NCBI RefSeq assembly: GCF_000347175.1
Contig: NZ_ANIK01000035.1
Coordinates: forward strand, 62,001 to 126,000
Origin: Leptospira alstonii serovar Sichuan str. 79601
GTDB lineage: Bacteria > Spirochaetota > Leptospiria > Leptospirales > Leptospiraceae
Reading direction: 5' to 3'
Length of the DNA stretch: 64,000 bases
A program made the translations under genes and the position numbers. Of the stretch, positions 55,242 through 64,000 are shown piece after piece. Below the pieces are notes generated by a model. The model saw nothing but the letters and a program-made list of their open reading frames with translations, was not told the DNA's origin and did not search any database. Every line of letters begins with the position of its first letter. Position 1 is the stretch's first letter.

Positions 55242-56063
55242 TCACCACTGGATGAATTGTTCGCCTTTGGCCGGTTGGCAAGTCGGACAAAAAAACGAAT
55301 CGTAACCCAAGACGTTCGCTCTTCGGATGATCGTTCCGCAGACGGGACAAGGTTCGTTTTTACGATTTCTGACTTTAACGTGATCCCGAACCTTAACATC
55401 GAGCGGAGCCTGTTTGTTTCGAATGTATTCGATCGAATCGGAAAGAACTTCTTTGATACTTTTGTAAAGAAGCGATTTGTCTTCCGAAGAAAGCAGATTA
55501 CAGGAAGTTTTAGGATGAATTTTAGCCGCAAAAAGGACCTCGTCCGCATAAGCATTTCCTAATGCGCTCAATTTGGATTGGTCCATCAAAAAAACCCTGA
55601 TTTGTCTACGGTTTTTTCCCATCAACTTTACGAAAACATCCTCGGTAAATTCCTCCGAAAGAAGATCGATCCCTTGTTCCTTGTATTTCGGGATTTGTTC
55701 CAACTGATCGGGCTCAAGAAAGTAAACCTTTCCCATTCGAGTGTCGTCCGCGTAATTGAACGTCGTTCCGTCCGTAAAAATCCGCAAACAAAGGTCTTTT
55801 TTCTTATACTTAGGATCGAGGGAGAATCTCCCGGATAACATAGGGTGAATTACCATATTCAATTTTTCGAATGCAAAGTTGAGAAAAGGACCGTTTCTCA
55901 CGATGTTCCGAAAGGAGGAGCCTTTATAAACGTCGTCGACCGCGGCGCCTACGAGGTTTCGAACGACCAGAGGATCTACGATCTCGACGAATTCCACCGT
56001 TTTATTTACCAATTCGGGGATCAGTCTTTCCCGAATAACGACTAAATCCGGAAGTTCTGGCAT
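55242..56063 (-). CDS. Formamidopyrimidine-DNA glycosylase Fpg/MutM-family, 273 aa
   Basis: Starts MPELPDLV, so Pro 2 and Glu 3, the catalytic N-terminus of the Fpg/Nei family, are present. A conserved Lys lies in DDVYKGSSFRNI near residue 60. The H2TH part includes ALGNAYADEVLFAAKIHP and the zinc finger is CPVCG-x17-CPTC near the C-terminus. The enzyme removes oxidised purines (8-oxoguanine) and cuts the abasic site. Whether it is Fpg or an endonuclease VIII (Nei) cannot be settled by eye. First of a minus-strand DNA-repair group together with the SPL-like and AlkD-like genes. Confidence 0.88.
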   Translation of the reverse strand: MPELPDLVVIRERLIPELVNKTVEFVEIVDPLVVRNLVGAAVDDVYKGSSFRNIVRNGPFLNFAFEKLNMVIHPMLSGRFSLDPKYKKKDLCLRIFTDGTTFNYADDTRMGKVYFLEPDQLEQIPKYKEQGIDLLSEEFTEDVFVKLMGKNRRQIRVFLMDQSKLSALGNAYADEVLFAAKIHPKTSCNLLSSEDKSLLYKSIKEVLSDSIEYIRNKQAPLDVKVRDHVKVRNRKNEPCPVCGTIIRRANVLGYDSFFCPTCQPAKGEQFIQW

Positions 56064-56115
56064 GAGGCGATTGAATTCTATATTAGACTTTCGTCAAGCT
56101 TAAGAATCGGCTTCG

Positions 56116-57721
<1,606 letters not shown>

Positions 57722-57883
57722 GGAAAACGATCCTACTGAGAACTATAAAATAAAGTGAATTCGTGGAAAAAATTTGGGCATGGCGAGCGATCCATAGCGA
57801 GCGAGACAACCAAAAGACAACGGCCGTTGTCGTTTGGCTCCCAACGAAGCCGGGAAATCGCCCTCCCGTTAAAATAACGCGCC

Positions 57884-57952
57884 CAAAATTCTACCTCTAA
57901 GAAGGGATTTGTTTTCAAATTGATGATACTCCGTTATTTAGGGATCAATAAT
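57884..57952 (+). repeat. Interspersed ~70-bp repeat, copy interrupted by MITE
   Basis: Shares with 43874-43944 the order AAATTCT, TCTAA, GGGATTTG, TCAAATTGA, TACTC, TA-GGGATCA-TAAT, and with 62141-62205 the blocks CTCTGCC and CTATAGGGAT. After the last TAAT, this copy is interrupted by the 101-base element. Confidence 0.65.
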
Positions 57953-58053
57953 AGAGTTGTTGAAAAATTAATTCTCCATTTGTTTCTGTTTCATTGAAAT
58001 GAACGATTAAAGTAGTTTTGTTAAACTTCACTATTGAATTTTTCAACAACTCT
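57953..58053. mobile_element. MITE-like element, 101 bp with 17-bp terminal inverted repeats
   Basis: AGAGTTGTTGAAAAATT at 57953-57969 pairs exactly with AATTTTTCAACAACTCT at 58037-58053. It interrupts the repeat copy ending CAATAAT at 57952. The same repeat at 43938-43946 reads CAGTAATAC uninterrupted, and here AAT is present on both sides (57950-57952 and 58054-58056), a 3-base target duplication. No coding capacity, so mobilisation would need a transposase in trans. Family of the parent IS unknown (IS5-like is a guess from the short duplication). Confidence 0.75.
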
Positions 58054-58142
58054 AATACAAGAAACAAAACTTTAAAATCCAACCTTTTAGCGGAATGAAC
58101 TGAAAGCGGAAAACTCATTCTACAACGCGACTAACGTAAAGC

Positions 58143-59843
58143 TCAAGGAGCCATTTCGTAGGCGTCTTTGTAGGAATAAACCTTCGCACAGACGCGGTTG
58201 AAAAGTTCCTCGTCTTCCGAAGGTTTAAAAATCATAGCCAAACATTTTTCCATCTGTTCTTTCGTGCTGCTTCTTTTGGAATAGAGTTGAAGAGCGTATT
58301 TGGAAAAGTCCCTCACCATAAAATCGAAAATCTGACTTAAGAGATCGTTTTCCACTTTTTCGATCGAAGCGTTTTCGATCAAAAGCTGGCCATAAGCGAC
58401 TAACGTGAATAACTCTCCGAGAATCAGCATAAAATCCAAATCCTTGGATTGTTTCGAATCCGGAGGTGTGGACTTTAAGAACTCCTTCAGGACAGAAATC
58501 TGTTTTCTGAAGATTTTTACGTTCGGAAGATCCACGCTCGCGTACACTTCGTCGTAATCGCGGAAAGTAATCTTTTCAAAACCTTTCGTCGTGGTTCCTT
58601 GGTTGAATAAAAAGTCGTCGTTCTTAAACTCGTTGATTTTAGGGATTACCGGAAGCGCGGAATTCGGATCGAAGAAATAATTGTTCATGAACTTGATGAT
58701 CAAGGCCATGTTGACGTGTGCGGTTCCTTCGAGTTTCGGAAGTCCTCGGATATCTTTGGCGGCCATTTCGAAATACATATTCTTTTCAAAACCTTTCGCC
58801 GCGATCACATCCCAAAGAAGGTTGATGACTTCTTCTCCCTGCATCGTAACTTTCATCTTGACCATCGGGTTAAAGAGGAGATAACGTCTGTCGGTCGCGG
58901 AAGCGGATCTCATATAATCTTTGGCTCTTGAAGCGAAAAGTTTCATCGAAAAAAGCCGACAATACGCGTCCACAAACATTTGTTTGATCTGTGAGAAGTC
59001 GGTTACGTTCCGATTGAATAACCTTCTTTTGGAAGCGTGATTGAGAGCCTCGTAAAAAGAATGCGTGCAGATTCCGATCGAAGCCCAACCCAGATTGTAT
59101 TTGCAAATCGCGATCGTACTCAAGGAAGCGTCCCACGCCTCTCTGTCTTTGGAAAGAATGTCCTTTTCGGCGATCGGATAATCTTTCAACGCGTATTCTC
59201 CCACATAACTCTGAGAGTTGACTACGTTTTGGATCAACTCGTAATTCTTATGACCCGAATCGGCTGCAAAGAATACGTAGTTCCCCGTGTCCTTCATCTT
59301 TCCGAAAGTGGAAACGATGGCGGCCTTGTTCGAATTTCCGATATAATATTTTCGTCCGTTGGCGACGTAGTTTCCGTCGCCTTTATTTTCCAAAGACATA
59401 TCGCTGGAAATCAAATCCGCTCCGTGTTCTTTTTCGGAAAGACCGAAAGCGAAAATTTCTCCGTCTAACAAGAGTTTTGCGGTTTTATGTTTGATCTCCT
59501 CGTTCTTGCTGTTCCAAATCGGGCCGAGCCCCAACATGGAAACCTGCCACGTATACCAGTAACAAAGTCCGTAAAAACCGGCGATCTCGTTAAAGTCGCA
59601 GATCCGAGTCGTGTCCCATCTGGAGTCGCTTTCCCCGTAACCCGCAGGAGTCATCAAGGTCGCAAAAATCTTTTCTTGTTTTTGAAACTCGAGAAAATCC
59701 GCATACCAAGTTTGATTTCGATCGTCTTCCTTTAACTTGTTCTTACCTTTTTTTTCAAAAAAGGCGATCGTTCGTTTCATGATGTTTCCGGATTTTTCGT
59801 CCAGATGTTTAAATTCGGTCTTTTTAGGGTTCAATAGATCCAT
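58143..59843 (-). CDS. Acyl-CoA dehydrogenase family protein, 566 aa
   Basis: A flavin-dependent dehydrogenase with the usual domain order: helical N-domain, a beta-domain with FAFGLSEKEHGADLISSDM (the substrate/FAD-binding motif [LF]-[ST]-E-x-x-[AGH]-G-[AS]-D), YYIGNSNKAAIVSTFGKM, and the C-terminal helical domain (GWASIGICTHSFYEAL, DIRGLPKLEGTAHVNMALI). At 566 residues it is longer than standard medium-chain enzymes, with a C-terminal extension of ~150 residues, similar to the very-long-chain group. The catalytic Glu could not be placed with certainty. Cytosolic, oxidises acyl-CoA in beta-oxidation or a related pathway. Confidence 0.85.
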   Translation of the reverse strand: MDLLNPKKTEFKHLDEKSGNIMKRTIAFFEKKGKNKLKEDDRNQTWYADFLEFQKQEKIFATLMTPAGYGESDSRWDTTRICDFNEIAGFYGLCYWYTWQVSMLGLGPIWNSKNEEIKHKTAKLLLDGEIFAFGLSEKEHGADLISSDMSLENKGDGNYVANGRKYYIGNSNKAAIVSTFGKMKDTGNYVFFAADSGHKNYELIQNVVNSQSYVGEYALKDYPIAEKDILSKDREAWDASLSTIAICKYNLGWASIGICTHSFYEALNHASKRRLFNRNVTDFSQIKQMFVDAYCRLFSMKLFASRAKDYMRSASATDRRYLLFNPMVKMKVTMQGEEVINLLWDVIAAKGFEKNMYFEMAAKDIRGLPKLEGTAHVNMALIIKFMNNYFFDPNSALPVIPKINEFKNDDFLFNQGTTTKGFEKITFRDYDEVYASVDLPNVKIFRKQISVLKEFLKSTPPDSKQSKDLDFMLILGELFTLVAYGQLLIENASIEKVENDLLSQIFDFMVRDFSKYALQLYSKRSSTKEQMEKCLAMIFKPSEDEELFNRVCAKVYSYKDAYEMAP

Positions 59844-59893
59844 AATTGTTTATCTCTTTATCGTCGTGAAGCGAGACACTGAGTTTCACAAAA

Positions 59894-59983
59894 CGCGGGA
59901 GTTCCCACAGATTCTGTCTCTTTAGCGGTCTTTCAGCTTTTGTACGATTTTCCCGTTTGTTTAAAAACGTAGTAGTTCCCACA
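59894..59983 (-). repeat. Paired-palindrome interspersed element (copy 2)
   Basis: Reverse complement of the unit at 17510-17598: a palindrome CGCGGGAGTTCCCACAG at the left, a ~58-base spacer containing the reverse complement of GGGAAAATC and CAAAAGC, and a second degenerate palindrome CGTAGTAGTTCCCACA at the right. Same length and same internal blocks, so the element was copied as a unit. Confidence 0.7.
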
Positions 59984-60160
59984 TTTTTAGGTTTCGAGAC
60001 AAGCTCTAAATCCTAACTTCCGCGATGTAAATCAGAAATTTATGAGGAAAAACAAAAGCTTGTTCCAAAACGCGGGAACTCCCGCAAAAAACCGGGCTCT
60101 TACATTATTTCTGCTGTTTTGAACCGTTTTTTCGGAGAAAAATCAACCGGACCGATGGAT

Positions 60161-60228
60161 AAACTCAATGTCTCGCTTCTATTGGCGCTCGAGGAAACTC
60201 AACGTCTCGCTTCTATTGGCGCTCGACG
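60161..60228 (+). repeat. Tandem repeat, 2 x 34 bp
   Basis: AAACTCAATGTCTCGCTTCT followed by ATTGGCGCTCGAGG is repeated directly with a single change (AAACTCAACG). Two copies only, no spacer, so not a CRISPR array. Confidence 0.8.
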
Positions 60229-60436
60229 GGATCAAGTTATTGGGTTTTAAAATTAGAACCTGTGATCGGATCGTTTTGTAATAATTTGACCGCTGTATTT
60301 CAACCCATCGAACGTCGCCTTTTAGGATCGCATTATTATTTTAGAATATTCCAAATTGATTGCGTATAAAGACGAATTCGGACCGTCTCAACACGACGCC
60401 GCACCGAATCCGGTGCGGTCGTCGATAGAAAAAAAT

Positions 60437-61585
60437 CTAGAAAAGAGAAAGAAAAAGGGACGGTTTGGAAAACGGGGAATTGTGAACGGCCTCGGGGTCG
60501 GAGATCGTGATCGCATTCAATCCCGCTTTGAGATATTGAGCGAGTCCCTGAGTTTCCGATTGACTGAAAAATATGTCCTTATCCAGCCATACGACTTTGA
60601 GATTAAACCCGTTCCATATATTCTGCGAAATGGATAATCTGGGAACGGCATTGGTCGTTTCCCCGGAAGGATCCAAACCGACGATATTAGCCGCAGCCGG
60701 ATACGGTTCCAGATCGCTCATCACTTCCAATTGCGCAGGAGTGGGAGCGCCCGTGACCGGAACGCCGTTCACCGCGTATTTCGTATTGATGTAAAAATCA
60801 TCCGGCGTTTCCACAAAAAGACCCGTTACTAAGTACGGTGGAAAAGGAAATGAATCCAAAATCCTCCACGTTTTAAAGTTCCAAACGAAACTTTTTGCGG
60901 AACCGCACGAGATATCGCCTATCGGATCGCACATAGGAGCGTCTCCTCCGTACCAAGGTAAGGGCGCAGGAATATCGCTTGCGATTAGAATCGTATTTTC
61001 AATCCCGTATATGCTCAAAAGGCTGGAACCGGAGATTCTCTGAAACATGCTCTGGATCGTTTGAATCACGAGCCCGCCGATACTATGACCTACGATGGTA
61101 TTGATCTTTCGCTTTTCCGTATTTATCATCCTACTGAGCAAAGCGCGCAGAGCGTCTCCGTAATTAAAGACGGTCAAATCACTCGCGTAAGCCGGTCTTG
61201 TCGCGGTGCCGGGAGCGACCGTACTGCCCCCGTGCCCCGGAAGGTCCATGATGTAAACGTGATGAGCCTTTCCTTGGTTGATCAATTCTTTTGCCAACGG
61301 TTCAAAGAGCGTGCTGTTGTCTCCAAAACCGTGAACGAACAAAACCGACTTCGGATTGAGAATAATCGGTCCTCCGCTGGGTCTTTTGTAATGCACTACG
61401 TTGATCGTATAATAGGTGGTGTTAAAGGAATAGTAACCTCGTCCTACCAAATCATACGTAAGAATTTCCTTCTCATAAGCGGCGCTGATTGAATTCACGC
61501 CGAATAGAGAAATTAAAAAACATACGATCAGACCGATTCTTCTGAATCGATTTTGAACTTTCCGAATACTCAATTCAATCTTCAT
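60437..61585 (-). CDS. Secreted alpha/beta hydrolase (lipase/esterase-like), 382 aa
   Basis: ATG 61585 follows GGGAGAAAC and starts MKIELSIRKVQNRFRRIGLI; the hydrophobic segment ends near NSISAAYEK, a signal peptide. The catalytic domain has the oxyanion motif LFVHGFGDNSTLF and a nucleophile elbow GHSIGG (TIVGHSIGGLVIQ, Ser nucleophile), with the catalytic His probably in PEAVHNSPFS and an Asp in VVWLDKDIFFSQ. PGHGGS is a common lid-adjacent motif. Probably a secreted or periplasmic lipase or esterase. A lipase-chaperone-like gene lies 6 kb away (53048-54103), but the link is only suggestive. A longer frame to 61675 is not needed. Confidence 0.8.
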   Translation of the reverse strand: MKIELSIRKVQNRFRRIGLIVCFLISLFGVNSISAAYEKEILTYDLVGRGYYSFNTTYYTINVVHYKRPSGGPIILNPKSVLFVHGFGDNSTLFEPLAKELINQGKAHHVYIMDLPGHGGSTVAPGTATRPAYASDLTVFNYGDALRALLSRMINTEKRKINTIVGHSIGGLVIQTIQSMFQRISGSSLLSIYGIENTILIASDIPAPLPWYGGDAPMCDPIGDISCGSAKSFVWNFKTWRILDSFPFPPYLVTGLFVETPDDFYINTKYAVNGVPVTGAPTPAQLEVMSDLEPYPAAANIVGLDPSGETTNAVPRLSISQNIWNGFNLKVVWLDKDIFFSQSETQGLAQYLKAGLNAITISDPEAVHNSPFSKPSLFLSLF

Positions 61586-62336
61586 CCATGTTTCTCCCTT
61601 ACTTACTATTTCGAAGAAGATAATTCGATCTATAGATCCGATTGCTTTCTTCATTCGAGTCACCGGAAAGATCATTTTGCGATCGACTTGTAAAGCAAAT
61701 TTAGGCTTTTAAGACATAAAATTGGCTCTTTATTATAAATAAATTGTCATTTCCGTTTAAAATATTCAAAATCGTGAAAATGAAATAAATAAATTCAATA
61801 TGAGCCATATATTAGTAGATTAGAGGGATATATTGAAAAAGGACGAAGAACAAGCCGAGATTGGGGCATTTTGATTTATTGGTTTTTTAAGAATGTGGGA
61901 ACTCCCCATTTTTAAACGAACGGCAAACTTGGATCTCTTCCGTGTAGTTATGATAAAATCGGAAAAATTTTAACCATCGATATCTGAAACGCACGTGATC
62001 GAGCGTCAATGGAAGCGGGACGCTTGAGTTGTAACATCGATCCTTGGCGCGGGTTTTTCCGAAATATCGAGGATAAACGTAGTAGTTCCCGCATTTTATT
62101 GTCCGCGTAATTATTCGAAACCACATAAAAACAGTGTCCTGAACTCTGCCTTTAAATCGAGGATTCGTTTCAAAATTCATGTGACTCTCTTCTATAGGGA
62201 TATAGCCCGCAAACCTGAGAAAAGTTTTGGAATCAGGCACGATCCAAAGAAGAATTTTTGTGGGAGTTCCCGACGGATTTATTTAGAGATCCAAGTAACT
62301 TGCGAATTTTGTTATGACGTTTCGGGGCTTAGCGCT
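61586..62336. repeat. Repeat-rich intergenic region
   Basis: No gene. Palindrome-family members at 61894-61908 (TGTGGGAACTCCCCA), 62079-62093 (degenerate) and 62260-62275 (TGTGGGAGTTCCCGAC). The ~70-base interspersed repeat recurs at 62141-62205, and 62261-62318 matches 24970-25031. The reading frame open on the minus strand at 61887-62240 consists entirely of this repeat material and is not credited as a gene. The AT-rich part near 61700-61830 probably contains the promoter of the secreted hydrolase. Confidence 0.65.
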
Positions 62337-63002
62337 CTAAAGTAAGGGAACGAATTTCACACCACCCATCGATTTAAAAGACCAGTCGTCCCGGTTTCTT
62401 TTTGCGATCATCAAAGACTGTTCTTGTTTTCCCATCGGAAAGATAAAAATCCCCCCAGGAACCAGGGAACGAAAGTAGGAACTCTCCGAGTCGGGAAGAT
62501 CGGGAAGGGCCGCGCAGGAAATCATCTTATCGAACTGGAGATCCGGCTTGAGAATTTCAATCGCATTTCCGCCGACAAAACGATTTGTCCCGGTGCAACC
62601 CGACTTCCAGCATTCTAAGTTTTGAATCGCGATTTTATGGAGAGAATCAAAAAACTCGACGGAGAATAACGTCGCTCCGAGAAAAATCAAAACCGCGCTT
62701 TGATAACCGGAACCGGTTCCGATTTCAAAGACCCGATCTCCTTTTCGGATTTCAAGAAGCAGAGACATCCACGCGACCATGAACGGTTGTGAAATTGTCT
62801 GATGACATCCGATCGGTAACGGTTTATCGTCGTAAGCTTGAAAGAAGTAGAAATCGGGTACAAAACATTCTCTCGGAATCGAACGCATCGCGGAGAGAAC
62901 TTCACGATCGTGAATCCCTCGAGAGACGATTTGCAAATCGACCATATTCTTTCTATCTTTTTCACGAAGAATCGGATTACAAATTTTAGATGAAGAAGAC
63001 AT
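62337..63002 (-). CDS. pcm: Protein-L-isoaspartate O-methyltransferase, 221 aa
   Basis: ATG 63002 follows GGGGAGAGACGGA; the frame opens six codons earlier at 63020. A SAM-dependent methyltransferase that repairs isoaspartyl residues in aged proteins. Family motifs: ERVLSAM-like EVLSAMRSIPRECFVP, then GCHQTISQPFMVAWM (the Pcm signature around the substrate site), and the SAM motif VFEIGTGSGYQSAVL. Length 221 is typical. It has no close neighbour on its strand and may be transcribed alone. Confidence 0.9.
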   Translation of the reverse strand: MSSSSKICNPILREKDRKNMVDLQIVSRGIHDREVLSAMRSIPRECFVPDFYFFQAYDDKPLPIGCHQTISQPFMVAWMSLLLEIRKGDRVFEIGTGSGYQSAVLIFLGATLFSVEFFDSLHKIAIQNLECWKSGCTGTNRFVGGNAIEILKPDLQFDKMISCAALPDLPDSESSYFRSLVPGGIFIFPMGKQEQSLMIAKRNRDDWSFKSMGGVKFVPLL

Positions 63003-63065
63003 TCCGTCTCTCCCCAACAACCATCCTGAGAGAACGAGCTCAGCCGATCTTTTTCGTTGACAGTG

Positions 63066-63427
<362 letters not shown>

Positions 63428-63499
63428 TCTTTTCCTTAAACCTTTTCGTCCAACTCTTTCAAAACGAAAGATTTTTCTGCTGGATGTTTTCCTATAGGC

Positions 63500-63953
<454 letters not shown>

Positions 63954-64000
63954 GTCGCAAATAGGCCATTGTTCCGGTCGGAAGTCGTTTGAAAAATTTT

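Larger units (their letters stand above)
57722..58142. other. Intergenic stretch holding a ~70-bp repeat interrupted by a MITE-like element
   Basis: No gene. 57884-57952 is a copy of the interspersed repeat found at 43874 and 62141, and a 101-base element with 17-base terminal inverted repeats sits directly after it (57953-58053). Both details are listed separately. The flanking AlkD-like and acyl-CoA-dehydrogenase genes are both on the minus strand, so one promoter for AlkD lies here. Confidence 0.6.
59844..60436. repeat. Repeat-rich intergenic region
   Basis: No gene. Contains a reverse-complement copy of the paired-palindrome element (59894-59983), a further palindrome CGCGGGAACTCCCGCA at 60071-60086, and a tandem duplication of a 34-base unit at 60161-60228. 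The upstream minus-strand hydrolase gene stops at 60437; the acyl-CoA dehydrogenase promoter should lie next to 59844. Confidence 0.65.

Noticed and set aside
57733..57918. 61-codon minus-strand frame between AlkD-like and acyl-CoA dehydrogenase genes
   Set aside because: Covers repeat DNA, no ribosome site and no protein-like composition.
60161..60228. CRISPR array
   Set aside because: Only two direct units without unique spacers; no cas genes in the window.
61887..62240. 117-codon minus-strand frame near Pcm
   Set aside because: Consists of the palindromic and 70-bp interspersed repeats; amino acids show no protein-like pattern.

Overview
The window reads as chromosomal DNA of a Leptospira species. 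The signs are spirochaete-type lipoproteins with loose lipoboxes, several leptospiral-type envelope and hypothetical proteins, and small interspersed palindromic repeats. By eye, base composition is more GC-rich than L. interrogans over most of the window (roughly low-to-mid 40s %), but clearly AT-richer in about 1-9,000, the accessory part. No rRNA, transposase or CRISPR array is visible. One tRNA (Phe) is present.

Layout. 1-1,224: a minus-strand gene cut by the window edge (distant resemblance to AcrVA2-type anti-CRISPR proteins) facing a frameshifted gene. 1,619-5,199: a GNAT-like acyltransferase, a membrane protein, an HTH regulator with three operator-like palindromes, and a membrane-anchored AraC regulator. 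5,242-16,200: a minus-strand run that I read as an RHS/TcB-type polymorphic toxin locus. It holds a 2,308-residue SpvB/FG-GAP/YD-repeat/RHS-core protein with a unique tip, then small Cys-rich and lipoprotein genes (immunity candidates), and an orphan second tip carrying a duplicated piece of RHS core and a frameshift. 16,549-24,667: envelope proteins, among them a Kelch lipoprotein split by an in-frame 333-bp insertion between 26-bp direct repeats, a TPR protein, an EamA transporter, an M14 carboxypeptidase lipoprotein and a SUMF1-like lipoprotein.

25,358-33,722: an acetoacetate-decarboxylase-like protein, a large FAD oxidoreductase, and a 1,740-residue (pseudo)kinase-AAA-TPR-GAF-SpoIIE regulator. 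34,206-41,972: a complete kdpFABCDE operon for high-affinity K+ uptake, including the 29-residue KdpF. 42,834-47,092: an EAL-domain protein and a TonB-dependent receptor broken by two frameshifts. 47,132-57,721: rRNA methyltransferase, epoxide-hydrolase-like enzyme, outer-membrane protein, RNase-H-fold nuclease, Lnt, a lipase-chaperone-like protein, a PdxB-like dehydrogenase, and a DNA-repair trio (Fpg, SPL-type radical SAM, AlkD-like). 58,143-63,953: acyl-CoA dehydrogenase, secreted alpha/beta hydrolase, Pcm, tRNA-Phe, a small protein and a P-loop kinase-like protein.

Repeats form a second theme. The gene-free stretches hold a TGTGGGA-TCCCACA palindrome family, a paired-palindrome element of about 90 bp, a ~70-bp interspersed repeat, and a 101-bp MITE-like element whose insertion into one copy of that repeat can be read by comparison with another copy. 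All functional statements come from reading motifs by eye. No search was run.
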